Source: Sphingosinicella sp041916975
Lineage (GTDB): Bacteria > Pseudomonadota > Alphaproteobacteria > Sphingomonadales > Sphingomonadaceae
Assembly (NCBI RefSeq): GCF_041916975.1
Contig: NZ_JAYRYK010000001.1
Coordinates: forward strand, 2,108,001-2,172,000
Reading direction: 5' to 3'
DNA length: 64,000 nucleotides
The notes under the pieces are model-generated. The model had not been told where the DNA came from, did not search any database, and saw only the letters and a list, made by a program, of their open reading frames with translations. Position numbers and translations under genes: made by a program. Of the stretch, positions 17,575 to 26,362 are shown one piece after another. Position 1 is the stretch's first letter. Each line of letters starts with the position of its first letter.

Positions 17575-20500
17575 TCGAACGGATCATTCGCGCATCGGTC
17601 GCCGCGCGCGGGCTGGTCGTCGCGGCGGCGTTGATCCTGACGCTGATCGGGATCGCCGCCGTGCGGACGACGCCAGTCGACGCCCTCCCCGATCTCTCCG
17701 ACGTGCAGGTCATCATCCGCACGACCTATCCCGGCCAGGCGCCGCGCATCGTCGAGGATCAGGTCACTTATCCGATCACGACGACGATGCTCTCGGTCCC
17801 GGGGGCGCGCGTTGTGCGCGGCTATAGCTTCGTCGGCGACAGCTTCGTCTATGTGCTGTTCGAGGACGGCACCGACCTTTATTGGGCGCGCAGCCGGGTG
17901 CTCGAATATCTGAGCCAGGTGCAAAGCCGCCTTCCCGAAGGGGCGAAAGCGTCGCTCGGCCCCGACGCCACCGGCGTCGGCTGGATCTACGAATATGCGC
18001 TGGTCGACAAGAGCGGGCGCCACGATCTCGCCGAGCTGCGCAGCCTGCAGGACTGGTTCCTGCGCTTCGAACTCAAGGCGGTCCCCGGCGTCGCCGAGGT
18101 CGCGAGCATCGGCGGCATGGTGCGGCAATATCAGGTCGTCGTCGATCCGACGAAGCTCGCCGCCTATGGGGTAACCGCGCAAGAGGTAACCGAGGCCCTC
18201 CAGCGCGCCAATCAGGAGAGCGGCGGCGGGACGGTCGAAATGGCCGAAGCCGAATATATCGTGCGCGCCAGCGGCTATCTCAAAAGTCTGGGCGACTTTC
18301 GCGCGGTGCCGCTCCGCACGGCAGCGGACGGGATTCCGGTGACGATCGGCGACGTCGCAACCGTCCAGATCGGCCCCGAGATGCGGCGCGGCATCGCCGA
18401 ACTCAACGGCGAAGGCGAAGTCGCGGGCGGGGTGATCGTGATGCGCCAGGGCCAGAACGCCCGCGAGGTGATCGAGGGTGTGCGCGCCAAGCTCGCCGAG
18501 CTGAAGCGCGGCCTGCCACCGGGCGTCGAGATCGTCACCACCTATGACCGGTCGGGTCTCATCGACCGCGCGGTCGACAATCTCACCTCGAAGCTCATTG
18601 AGGAGTTCATCATCGTCGCGATCGTCTGCGCGCTGTTCCTCTGGCACGCGCGGTCGGCGCTGGTCGCGATCCTCACCCTGCCGCTCGGAATCCTGATCGC
18701 CTTCATCGTCATGCGGTTCCAGGGGCTGAACGCCAATATATTGTCACTCGGCGGCATCGCGATCGCAGTCGGCGCAATGGTCGACGCCGCGGTCGTGATG
18801 ATCGAGAATGCCCACAAGCATCTCGAACATTGGGAAAAGGATCATCCCGGCGAGCAGCTCGCTGGGCCGGAGCGTTGGCGCGTCATCACTGACGCCGCCG
18901 CCGAGGTCGGTCCGGCGCTGTTCCTCAGCCTCCTCATCATCACCTTTTCCTTCCTGCCGATCTTCACGCTCGAAGGACAGGAAGGAAAGCTGTTCGGGCC
19001 GCTCGCCTTCACCAAGACCTATGCCATGGCAGCGGCGGCGATCCTCTCGATCACCCTCGTCCCGGTGCTCATGGGCTGGCTCATCCGCGGACGGATTCCC
19101 AGCGAACAGGCCAATCCGGTCAATCGCTGGCTGACGCACGCCTATCGCCCCGCGCTCGACCTGGTTCTGCGTTATCCCAAAAGGGCCTTGGGGTTCGCGG
19201 GGCTGATCTTCGCGAGCAGCCTGTGGCCGCTGACCCAGCTCGGCGGCGAGTTCATGCCGCAGCTCGACGAAGGCGATCTCCTCTACATGCCCTCGGCATT
19301 GCCCGGCATCTCGACCGCCAAGGCGTCGAGCCTGCTCCAGCAGACCGACCGGCTCATCAAAACGGTGCCCGAGGTCGAGAGCGTGTTCGGCAAGGCCGGC
19401 CGCGCCGACACCGCGACTGATCCTGCGCCGCTCGAAATGTTCGAGACGACAATCCGCTTCAAGCCGCGCGATCAATGGCGCGCGGGCATGACGCCCGACA
19501 AGCTGGTCGCCGAACTCGACGCGCGCGTGAAAGTCCCCGGCCTCGCCAATTTCTGGATCCCGCCGATCCGCAACCGCATTGATATGCTGGCGACCGGAAT
19601 CAAGAGCCCGGTCGGCATCAAGGTCGCAGGATCGGATGTGGCCGAGATCGACCGCACTGCGAAGCGGATCGAAGACGTCGTCCGCAAGGTGCCAGGGGTC
19701 GCGTCGGCTCTCGCCGAGCGGCTGACCGGCGGGCGCTATATCGATGTCGACATCGATCGCGCCGCCGCCGCCCGTTACGGGCTCAATGTCGCCGACGTGC
19801 AATCCATCGTCGGCGGCGTCATTGGAGGTGAGACGATCGGGCAGACGGTCGAGGGGCTAGCGCGATACCCGATCAGCGTGCGCTATCCGCGCGAGCTTCG
19901 CGACAGTCTCGGAAAGCTGGAAAACTTGCCCATCCTCACCCCATCGCGCCAGCAGATCACGCTGGGCACCGTGGCGAGGGTGCGGATCAGCGATGGCCCG
20001 CCAATGTTGCGCAGCGAGAACGCGCGGCCGGTAACCTGGATCTATGTCGATGGCCGCGACCGCGACCTGCAGACGCTGGTCGGTGATATCCAGCAGGCGG
20101 TCGCGCGCGACGTAAAATTGCCGCCGGGCATCAGCGTCTCCTACACTGGCCAATTCGAATTCCTCGTCCGCGCGGCCGAGCGGATGAAGATCGTCATACC
20201 CGTCACGCTCGCGATCATCCTCGTCCTGCTCTACCTGACCTTCAGGCGCTGGGACGAGGCGCTGCTCATCATGGCGACGCTGCCATTCGCGCTCACCGGC
20301 GGGCTGTGGCTGCTCTACCTGCTCGGCTACAACCAGTCGGTCGCGAGCGCGGTCGGTTTCATCGCGCTGGCGGGAGTCGCCGCCGAGTTCGGCGTCGTGA
20401 TGCTCATCTATCTCAAGCAGGCGCTTGCGGCGCGCGGCGACGGCCCGATCGAAGCGGCAGTACGCAACGGTGCCCTGCTCCGGGTTCGGCCGAAGGCAAT

Positions 20501-20705
20501 GACCGTCGCGGTCATTCTCGCGGGCCTGTTCCCGATCCTCGTCGGCACCGGGACCGGATCCGAGGTGATGAGCCGGATCGCCGCGCCGATGATCGGCGGG
20601 ATGATCACTGCGCCGCTGCTCTCGATGTTCATCATCCCCGCCGCCTATCTCTTGATGCGCCGGCGCTGGCCCGATCAACCACCATTAAAAGCCCCGAAGA
20701 CGTGA
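17571..20705 (+). CDS. cusA: CusA-like heavy-metal RND efflux pump
   Basis: A 1044-aa inner-membrane RND transporter of the monovalent-cation (Cu+/Ag+) HME type, energised by protons. It starts MIERIIRASVAARGLVVAAALILTL. Two large periplasmic loops and twelve transmembrane helices are evident. The proton-relay helix reads GAMVDAAVVMIENAHKHLE, matching the CusA pattern rather than the CzcA DFGxxVDG pattern seen in the second pump of this window. An open frame in phase runs 245 codons upstream inside cusB, but it is a shadow; the ATG overlapping the cusB stop codon is the start. The length equals that of E. coli CusA. Confidence 0.95.
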   Translation: MIERIIRASVAARGLVVAAALILTLIGIAAVRTTPVDALPDLSDVQVIIRTTYPGQAPRIVEDQVTYPITTTMLSVPGARVVRGYSFVGDSFVYVLFEDGTDLYWARSRVLEYLSQVQSRLPEGAKASLGPDATGVGWIYEYALVDKSGRHDLAELRSLQDWFLRFELKAVPGVAEVASIGGMVRQYQVVVDPTKLAAYGVTAQEVTEALQRANQESGGGTVEMAEAEYIVRASGYLKSLGDFRAVPLRTAADGIPVTIGDVATVQIGPEMRRGIAELNGEGEVAGGVIVMRQGQNAREVIEGVRAKLAELKRGLPPGVEIVTTYDRSGLIDRAVDNLTSKLIEEFIIVAIVCALFLWHARSALVAILTLPLGILIAFIVMRFQGLNANILSLGGIAIAVGAMVDAAVVMIENAHKHLEHWEKDHPGEQLAGPERWRVITDAAAEVGPALFLSLLIITFSFLPIFTLEGQEGKLFGPLAFTKTYAMAAAAILSITLVPVLMGWLIRGRIPSEQANPVNRWLTHAYRPALDLVLRYPKRALGFAGLIFASSLWPLTQLGGEFMPQLDEGDLLYMPSALPGISTAKASSLLQQTDRLIKTVPEVESVFGKAGRADTATDPAPLEMFETTIRFKPRDQWRAGMTPDKLVAELDARVKVPGLANFWIPPIRNRIDMLATGIKSPVGIKVAGSDVAEIDRTAKRIEDVVRKVPGVASALAERLTGGRYIDVDIDRAAAARYGLNVADVQSIVGGVIGGETIGQTVEGLARYPISVRYPRELRDSLGKLENLPILTPSRQQITLGTVARVRISDGPPMLRSENARPVTWIYVDGRDRDLQTLVGDIQQAVARDVKLPPGISVSYTGQFEFLVRAAERMKIVIPVTLAIILVLLYLTFRRWDEALLIMATLPFALTGGLWLLYLLGYNQSVASAVGFIALAGVAAEFGVVMLIYLKQALAARGDGPIEAAVRNGALLRVRPKAMTVAVILAGLFPILVGTGTGSEVMSRIAAPMIGGMITAPLLSMFIIPAAYLLMRRRWPDQPPLKAPKT

Positions 20706-20720
20706 AATAAAAAAAGGAGA

Positions 20721-21089
20721 ATGAACGTGAAATCGATACACATTTTAACCGGCAGCTTCCTGCTGCTAGTTGCCGTCTCGGCTTGCAGCCCTGAAGCCGA
20801 CAAGCAAAAAACGACCGCTCCCAAGGATGCCGCCGCGGACGCCCCGGCTTCCGTAGTCCAACATGGCAAGGGCGAAGGAAAGATCACCGCGATCGACGAA
20901 GCCAAGGGCACCGTCACGCTCGATCATGGCGAGATCGCCGCGCTGAAATGGCCGCCGATGGCGATGGGGTTCGAGGCACCCGCGGATTTGCTCAAGGGCC
21001 TGAAGGTCGGCGACCGCGTCGCCTTCGAACTTGACTGGAACGGCGCAACGGGACGCATTACGCGGATCGAGGCGCTTCCCGCGTCCTGA
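20721..21089 (+). CDS. cusF: CusF-like copper/silver-binding lipoprotein
   Basis: A 122-aa periplasmic metal chaperone. The N-terminus has a signal with lipobox (LLLVAVSAC, C22), suggesting lipid anchoring, unlike soluble E. coli CusF. The CusF OB-fold starts at about residue 52 (GEGKITAIDEAKGTVTLDHG). The Cu(I)/Ag(I) site is complete: H69, W77 (cation-pi Trp), M80 and M82 in DHGEIAALKWPPMAM. It lies 15 bp after cusA and ends the copper operon. Its last 32 bp overlap the convergent merR-type gene. Confidence 0.93.
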   Translation: MNVKSIHILTGSFLLLVAVSACSPEADKQKTTAPKDAAADAPASVVQHGKGEGKITAIDEAKGTVTLDHGEIAALKWPPMAMGFEAPADLLKGLKVGDRVAFELDWNGATGRITRIEALPAS

Positions 21090-21516
21090 TCAAGCCTCCC
21101 CGGGCTTGGCGTCGCGCATCAATTTCGCGCAGCGGCTCGAGAGTCTGGATGATCTTGCAATCGCCCACCTTTCCCAAGCGGCAGCCGCCGATGACGCGTG
21201 CCAGTTCGTCGCGCATCTGGGAAAGGTCGGCGATCTTGCGTTCGATCGTGGCGAGATGGCTGCTTGCGACCGCGTCGACGGCACCGCAAGGCTGGTCGCG
21301 ATCGTCTGCTAGCGCGAGAAGCTCGCGGACCTCGTCCAGCGAAAAGCCGAGATCGCGCGCGCGCCGGATGAAGGACAGTCGCAACAGCTCTTCGGTCCCA
21401 TAGGAGCGATAATTGCCGTCCGTCCGCGCGGGCGGCGCCAGCAGACCCGCGCCTTCATAATAGCGGATGGTTTCGACCTTGGTGTCGGTGGCACGCGCGA
21501 GTTCGCCGATTTTCAT
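21058..21516 (-). CDS. MerR-family metal-responsive regulator (CadR/PbrR-like)
   Basis: A 152-aa MerR-type regulator. Residues 1-40 form the winged HTH (KIGELARATDTKVETIRYYEGAGLL, NYRSYG). A coiled-coil dimerisation helix follows. Metal-ligand Cys C77, C112 and C120 match the three-Cys set of CadR/PbrR (Cd/Pb/Zn sensors). It is divergent from a CDF transporter, and its operator (21523-21543) lies between the -35 and -10 boxes of that transporter's promoter. It should therefore activate the transporter when metal is bound. The 3' end overlaps cusF by 32 bp in the opposite direction. Confidence 0.92.
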   Translation of the reverse strand: MKIGELARATDTKVETIRYYEGAGLLAPPARTDGNYRSYGTEELLRLSFIRRARDLGFSLDEVRELLALADDRDQPCGAVDAVASSHLATIERKIADLSQMRDELARVIGGCRLGKVGDCKIIQTLEPLREIDARRQARGGLIRTREAPRSA

Positions 21517-21519
21517 CGC

Positions 21520-21550
21520 TTGACCCTCTAGTTGCTAGAGGGTGCATATA
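21520..21550 (+). promoter_or_regulatory. MerR-type promoter/operator for the CDF gene
   Basis: TTGACC (-35) and CATATA (-10) are separated by 19 bp, the over-long spacer typical of MerR-activated promoters. The spacer contains the dyad ACCCTCTAG-TTG-CTAGAGGGT (21523-21543). The same arrangement occurs at the second CDF gene (42246-42268). Confidence 0.88.
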
Positions 21551-21584
21551 GCTGTCCGACTCGAAGCGGGAAAGGACGAACGGC

Positions 21585-22223
21585 ATGAGCGATTGTGGCT
21601 GCGAAGCCGACGAAAAGCGGGCAGGCGTCGACCCGGCCTATCGGCGCGCGCTCTGGATCGTCGTCATCCTCAACCTCGGCTTCGGCGTGATCGAGCTGGC
21701 CGGCGGCTTCCTCGCGCGATCGCAGGCGCTCAAGGCCGACTCGCTCGATTTCATCGGCGATGGATCGATCACCCTCGTCGGGTTGATCGCGCTCGGCTGG
21801 ACCGCGGTCGCGCGCAGCCGCACGGCATTGGTCCAGGGCTGCTTCCTCGCCATCCTCGGCCTCGGCGTCATCGGTTCGGCGATCTGGCGCTCCTTCCATG
21901 CGATCCCACCCGAAGCCGATCTCATGGGCGGCATCGGCATCGCGGCGCTGCTGGTCAATATCTCCGCCGCACTCGTACTCAGCCGCTTCCGCAACGAAGG
22001 CGATGCCACCGCGCGCGCCATCTGGCTGTTTTCGCGCAATGACGCCTTGGCCAATGTCGCCGTCATCGTGGCGGCCGGCCTCGTCGCCGTGACCGGTGCG
22101 GCTTGGCCCGACCTTCTCGTCGCGGGCGTCATCGCGCTGCTCTTCCTCCACTCGGCCTATGATATCATCCGCGATGCGCTTGGAGAGATTTCCTCGCACA
22201 AGGCTGGTGTGGCCGCAGAGTGA
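21585..22223 (+). CDS. cation diffusion facilitator family transporter
   Basis: A 212-aa CDF-superfamily metal efflux protein with six predicted helices. The metal site motifs are visible: LKADSLDFIGD in helix II and SRNDALANVAVI in helix V. The N-terminus is Cys-containing (MSDCGCEADEK). It is shorter than CzcD, with no long C-terminal cytoplasmic domain, like the short transporters paired with CadR/PbrR-type MerR regulators. It is expressed from the MerR-type promoter and divergent from its regulator. Substrate is probably Cd, Pb or Zn, judged from the regulator. Confidence 0.9.
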   Translation: MSDCGCEADEKRAGVDPAYRRALWIVVILNLGFGVIELAGGFLARSQALKADSLDFIGDGSITLVGLIALGWTAVARSRTALVQGCFLAILGLGVIGSAIWRSFHAIPPEADLMGGIGIAALLVNISAALVLSRFRNEGDATARAIWLFSRNDALANVAVIVAAGLVAVTGAAWPDLLVAGVIALLFLHSAYDIIRDALGEISSHKAGVAAE

Positions 22224-22291
22224 CGTGCTGGAAACCCGTCGTTTACTCGTACCACTGACGGTATGCCGACGATGTTCCTCGCGGCGCGCAG

Positions 22292-24244
22292 CTAAACCGC
22301 GCGGGGCGCCCTTGCCCGATTGAACCAGAAACCGGCGGTAAGGATGATTGCGGCCGCAAGCTGCGCCAGCACCGTCTGAAACGTCGGGTATATCCCCAAG
22401 ATCGGAACCCGGGGAAATCCGGCCAGCGGCGTAACGCCGAACAGGCCAGCCTCCTGCAATCCGCCAATGCCCTTTCCGGCCAGCACGACTGCCAAGATAG
22501 CGATCAACGCCGCGCTCCATGAGAAGAACTGCGTGATCGGAAGTCGAGCGCTGTAGCGCAGCATCGCCCAGGCGATCAGGCCCAGCAGAACCGTAGCCGT
22601 CGCAGCCCCTGCCAGCAGAGCGCCGCCATTCCCCTGTGCCCATAAGGCGGCGTAGAAAAGGATGGTCTCGAACACCTCGCGATAGACCACGAGGAAGGTC
22701 AGGCCGAACAGAAACCATGCCGACCGGCGCGACAGCGCGGCGGAGATTTTCTCCTTGATATAACGCTGCCAAGCTTCGGCATTGCTCTTGCCATGCATCC
22801 AGATACCGACCGAGATCAGGATGATCGCGGCGAAGAGCGAACCAAAGCCTTCAGTGAGCTCGCGCGATGCCCCGCTGACCCCGATAAAGTAGGTTGCCAC
22901 GAACCAGGTCAACGCCCCTGCGGCAAGAGCCGAAACCCAGCCGCCATGGACATATCCCATCACGTCGGTTCGCCCGGTTTTGCGAAGAAAGGCCATCATG
23001 GCGATGACGATCAGCAATGCCTCAAGGCCTTCGCGCAGAAGGACGCCGAACGCGCCGAGAAAGCTGGAAGACGCGCTCGCCCGCTCGGGCGCGAGGGCCG
23101 CCTCGGCTTCGACGAACAGCCGGGCCACTTCGGCATTTGCCGCCTCGACGTCCGCGACCGGGCGACCCCTTCCGATAGCCGAACGCAAATTTCCCATCGC
23201 CAGCTCGATCTTTGCCATGAGGTCGGGATTGCGCGCGGCAAGAACCGGTTCGACTGGTTCAAATCCATCGAGATAGGCGGATAACGCCAGATCGGACGCG
23301 GCGCCGCGGTTGCCGGCGGCATAGGCTTTCAGGCTCGCTTCGAGGCGCTGGCGGGACAGCGCCAGCGAGCCGGCCGGTTTCGCAACGACGGCTTCGGGCT
23401 GGCGACGCAAGAAGGCAGTCAGCGGCCCGGCCTTGCTATCCCCAAACTCGCGCGCAAGCTGGGCGGGAGTCTTGGCCACGAGGGTCGCAAGATCGGGTAT
23501 GGCGGCCCGAACCGGCGCGTCCCTGTCCCATATCTGCCGACCGGAGGATCGCGAAGATTCGGGAAAGGCAAGGCTGCCGATATAAAAGGACAGCGCCCAG
23601 CGATCGCCGTCGGGAAGGTCTTCGAAACTCGCCATCGACGTGCCCTCAAGGCCTTGCGAAATCACCTGATAGAGCGCGAACAGGCTGCGCTCGCGCGCGC
23701 GCGCCGCGTCGGTGAAAGCGATCGGTGGCGGATCGAGCCCCGCGGCGCCCGGACCGTTTCCAGCGCCGGTCGCGCCATGACACACGGAACAATTTTCCGC
23801 GTAAAGCTTCGCGCCGCGCGCCAGATCGGGAGCCGACCGCGGCGCCAGCGGTACGGGATAGCTTCCCAGCAACGCCTCGGCGAGCCCCCGCGATTGTTCT
23901 TCGACCGTCGCCGGCGCAGATTTCGCAGCGATCGATTGGCGCAAGGTGGCGGCGCGAGCCACCAAATTCGGCTTCGCGGTTTTCTGCGGCAGTCGCTTCA
24001 AACGCGCTTCGACCTGCGCGGCAAACTCGGTCATCTCGGCATATTCGGCTGGACTGATTACCTTGCCGCCCGACACCGCACCGGGATAATCAACGGCAAC
24101 ATAATCGAGCAGCCGCCAAATGGTCTGAACTTCGGGTTCGCTCGCGCGGGCCGGCTGGAGCGCGATCAGGGCCAAGAGCAGGACAGCCAGAGCGCCGCGC
24201 CCCAGCGCCCGCATCGGTGCGAATGAATTTCGGTTCAGGGTCAT
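22292..24244 (-). CDS. cytochrome c-FTR1 family iron permease
   Basis: A fused protein of about 650 aa. A signal segment (LAVLLLALIALQPARA) is followed by a periplasmic helical region, a class I cytochrome c domain with C-S-V-C-H (about residues 152-156 from this start; axial Met likely in GTSMASF), an EfeO/DUF-like helical stretch, and a C-terminal seven-helix FTR1 permease with REGLE (LLREGLEALLIV) and REVFE (VVYREVFETILF) iron-transport motifs. FTR1/EfeU permeases import iron after ferrous oxidation; the haem domain could be the electron acceptor. ATG at 24244 is preferred; a GTG at 24259 is the alternative. A Fur-box-like site precedes it. Confidence 0.9.
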   Translation of the reverse strand: MTLNRNSFAPMRALGRGALAVLLLALIALQPARASEPEVQTIWRLLDYVAVDYPGAVSGGKVISPAEYAEMTEFAAQVEARLKRLPQKTAKPNLVARAATLRQSIAAKSAPATVEEQSRGLAEALLGSYPVPLAPRSAPDLARGAKLYAENCSVCHGATGAGNGPGAAGLDPPPIAFTDAARARERSLFALYQVISQGLEGTSMASFEDLPDGDRWALSFYIGSLAFPESSRSSGRQIWDRDAPVRAAIPDLATLVAKTPAQLAREFGDSKAGPLTAFLRRQPEAVVAKPAGSLALSRQRLEASLKAYAAGNRGAASDLALSAYLDGFEPVEPVLAARNPDLMAKIELAMGNLRSAIGRGRPVADVEAANAEVARLFVEAEAALAPERASASSSFLGAFGVLLREGLEALLIVIAMMAFLRKTGRTDVMGYVHGGWVSALAAGALTWFVATYFIGVSGASRELTEGFGSLFAAIILISVGIWMHGKSNAEAWQRYIKEKISAALSRRSAWFLFGLTFLVVYREVFETILFYAALWAQGNGGALLAGAATATVLLGLIAWAMLRYSARLPITQFFSWSAALIAILAVVLAGKGIGGLQEAGLFGVTPLAGFPRVPILGIYPTFQTVLAQLAAAIILTAGFWFNRARAPRAV

Positions 24245-24263
24245 CGCCACGCAAGCCACCTTT

Positions 24264-24282
24264 ATTGAGAATGATTTGCATT
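24264..24282 (-). promoter_or_regulatory. Fur-box-like site upstream of the FTR1 gene
   Basis: TGAGAATGATTTGCA (24266-24280) matches the 7-1-7 Fur consensus TGATAATNATTATCA at all but three positions. It lies 20-40 bp before the FTR1 start, where bound Fur would block transcription. Iron repression is inferred. Confidence 0.65.
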
Positions 24283-24470
24283 GACTGATTAAGTCTTGGC
24301 AATCAACATAGAATCGGCATCTTTGGCTAACCTGCGATCGACAGGACCAAACTTCCGAGGGCGCAACGCCAACGGGCGCGAGCGTCTTGCGCTGCTTCGA
24401 ACCGAGTTACGCTCGGTCCATGCGAGCTCCTTCCTGACCGGATGCCGCCCCTTCAGGAAGATATGCGCAT
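24283..24470. other. intergenic stretch before the AraC-type gene
   Basis: The gap between the divergent FTR1 gene and the AraC-type gene. Apart from the adjacent Fur-like site, no gene or structured element is seen. An open frame starting at 24296 runs across it but is a shadow without family resemblance. Confidence 0.5.
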
Positions 24471-25142
24471 TGGAAAGGCAGACTTCGCATTGGCGATTTC
24501 CTTGCCTGCTGGTCGGGCTCGGTCGGCGATGCCGTTCCCCATCGGCACTTCGCCGCGCAGGCGGTCTTTGCCGACGATCCGGTCGAAGTGACCGACAGCC
24601 AGGGGCAACGCTACAAAGGTCGGTGCCTGCTCATCGAGCCCGAAGCCGTTCACTGTCTTCTTCCGGCGAGCGAGGCGGAGCTCTGGTATGTCGAGCCGAC
24701 GATCCAATTCGGTCCGCCCGACGATCTGAAAACGCGCCTGAGCGGCGTGAAGCCGATCAATATCCCAACCGGCCGCGGCACGGGCTTTTGGAAGGCTTGG
24801 CTCGCACTGGAATCGCGCCGACCGCTCGATGCGCGCATCGTGCAAGCCGCGACGACGATCGATCGGCTCATCGGGGCAGGACCCGTCCGGCTTGCCGACG
24901 CCGGCCGGGAGAGCGATCTGTCGCTCGGACGGTTCCGCCATCTCTTCACCGCCGAAATCGGAATGCCGTTCCAACGCTATGTACTGTGGCGCCGTTTGCT
25001 GATCGCGTTCGACGCGATCGGCAGGCAGCGGAGCGCGACGGAGGCGGCGCACATGGCGGGGTTCAGCGACAGTGCCCATTTCGCGCGCACGATCAAGACG
25101 ATGTTCGGCATTTGCGCGAGTGATCTCATGATCGAGGGATAG
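24471..25142 (+). CDS. AraC-family regulator, 5' end unresolved
   Basis: The C-terminal half is an AraC/XylS double HTH (SLGRFRHLFTAEIGMPFQRYV; SATEAAHMAGFSDSAHFARTIKTMFG). The cupin-like N-terminal half is also recognisable in the same frame from about 24471 (RIGDFLACWSGSVGDAVPHRHFAAQ), well upstream of the first in-frame start, GTG at 24588. The frame is closed by a stop codon at 24435-24437, and no ATG, GTG or TTG lies between. An ATG in another frame at 24463 suggests a one-base frameshift at the 5' end, so the gene may be broken or may use an unusual start. It is followed 47 bp later by a methyltransferase gene. The target is unknown. Confidence 0.7.
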   Translation, partial: WKGRLRIGDFLACWSGSVGDAVPHRHFAAQAVFADDPVEVTDSQGQRYKGRCLLIEPEAVHCLLPASEAELWYVEPTIQFGPPDDLKTRLSGVKPINIPTGRGTGFWKAWLALESRRPLDARIVQAATTIDRLIGAGPVRLADAGRESDLSLGRFRHLFTAEIGMPFQRYVLWRRLLIAFDAIGRQRSATEAAHMAGFSDSAHFARTIKTMFGICASDLMIEG

Positions 25143-25189
25143 CCCCTCCGTTCAAGCGCGGATGGGATGGCCGCCGTTAAAGAAGGGTC

Positions 25190-25849
25190 ATGACCGACAC
25201 CGACAGAGATTTCGTACCCGCGCTTGGCAAGAGCGGTTCGCTCGACCGCTATGACGCCGCAATCGCACTCATGACCCGTGAGAAAAGGTGGCGAAGAGAC
25301 TTGCTGAAGCTTGTCGCAGCGCAACCGGGCGATCGGATTGTCGATATCGGTTGCGGCACGGGGACCCTGGCGATCGCGTTGAAGGAAGGCGAGCCGGAAA
25401 GCGAGATTTTGGCAGTGGACCCCGACCCGGCCGTGCTCGAGATCGCTCGAACCAAAGCCCGCACTGTCGGCGCCGATATCCATTGGTTCGAGGCAATGGG
25501 CGATGAGCTGGATGGGATCGCCGCGCTTCAGGGATGCGACAAGATCGTCTCAAGCCTCGTTTTTCATCAATGTTCGATGGAGATCAAGCAAGCCATAGCC
25601 GCGCAGATGCATCGCCTGCTCAGGCCGGGCGGCCAACTGTTCATCGCCGATTACGGCGAGCAGCGCGCGCCCCTGATGCGCATGCTGTTTCGCCAGATCC
25701 AGTGGCTCGACGGGGTCGAATATACCGAACCCAATGCCCGCGGCTGCATGCCAGACACACTCGCAGCCGCCGGGTTCGACGCCGTGGAAGAGGCAAAGAT
25801 CATCGCGACGCCGACCGGTTCGATTTCAATCTATCGGGCGGAGCGGTAA
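25190..25849 (+). CDS. class I SAM-dependent methyltransferase
   Basis: A 219-aa Rossmann-fold methyltransferase. Motif I is VDIGCGTGTLAIAL (about 51-64), an acidic residue follows in LAVDPDP, and the post-motif region LRPGGQLFIADYGEQRAP is typical of the UbiE/ArsM-like superfamily. It lacks the clustered Cys of ArsM arsenite methyltransferases, so arsenic methylation is not supported. It follows the AraC-type gene on the same strand and may be its partner. The substrate is unknown. Confidence 0.85.
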   Translation: MTDTDRDFVPALGKSGSLDRYDAAIALMTREKRWRRDLLKLVAAQPGDRIVDIGCGTGTLAIALKEGEPESEILAVDPDPAVLEIARTKARTVGADIHWFEAMGDELDGIAALQGCDKIVSSLVFHQCSMEIKQAIAAQMHRLLRPGGQLFIADYGEQRAPLMRMLFRQIQWLDGVEYTEPNARGCMPDTLAAAGFDAVEEAKIIATPTGSISIYRAER

Positions 25850-25876
25850 CGGCCTTCGCCCACCGCGCGATCGGGC

Positions 25877-26182
25877 CTAGCCGCGCCAGTGGCGCCCGCG
25901 ATGATGATGGTGCATGCGGCGCTTCTGGTAGCGTCGTTCATAGCGATCGCGCCGCTCGTAGCGATGATCATTGCCGCGATAATAGCGATCATTCGAGCGA
26001 TAGCCTCGGTCACAGCCATGATTGGGTACGTCGTGGCGCACCGAGCGATAATCGCGGTCGTGCCCCCGCGGGGCGTTATGGTCGCGGCTCCAGCCGCCAC
26101 GATCGTCACGATGCTGGGCAAGGGCTGTGCCCGGAACGGCGAAAGCGAGCATCGCCGCCACGATGGTCAAGAATTTGCGCAT
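25877..26182 (-). CDS. His/Arg/Tyr-rich exported peptide
   Basis: A 101-aa protein with a signal peptide (MRKFLTIVAAMLAFAVPGTALAQ). The mature sequence is very rich in Arg, Asp, Tyr and His (DRYYRGNDHRYERRDRYERR) and ends MHHHHRGRHWRG. The start at 26182 follows GGAGAG; a longer frame upstream has no signal. Such composition suggests periplasmic metal binding, loosely like RcnB-type proteins, but no family is certain. It is the last gene of a long minus-strand run of metal and redox genes. Confidence 0.75.
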   Translation of the reverse strand: MRKFLTIVAAMLAFAVPGTALAQHRDDRGGWSRDHNAPRGHDRDYRSVRHDVPNHGCDRGYRSNDRYYRGNDHRYERRDRYERRYQKRRMHHHHRGRHWRG

Positions 26183-26362
26183 GTCAGTCTCTCCTTTTCG
26201 GCTTCCAGCAATTCGCCCTCGTCTTTGAATGCCTTCTGAATATGCCGTCTTCGCCCGCGACGGGGCGGCGATCCGGGTCATATTTGCGGCAAGGTGGCCG
26301 GAATCTTGCGCATCAATTGCGGTGCGGAGGCCCCGCCCCGGCCTTCGCCGGGACGGGAATTA

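Noticed and set aside
25190..25849. ArsM arsenite methyltransferase, because of the nearby ars genes.
   Set aside because: The protein lacks the conserved Cys set of ArsM and is 10 kb from the ars operon; only a generic SAM methyltransferase is supported.
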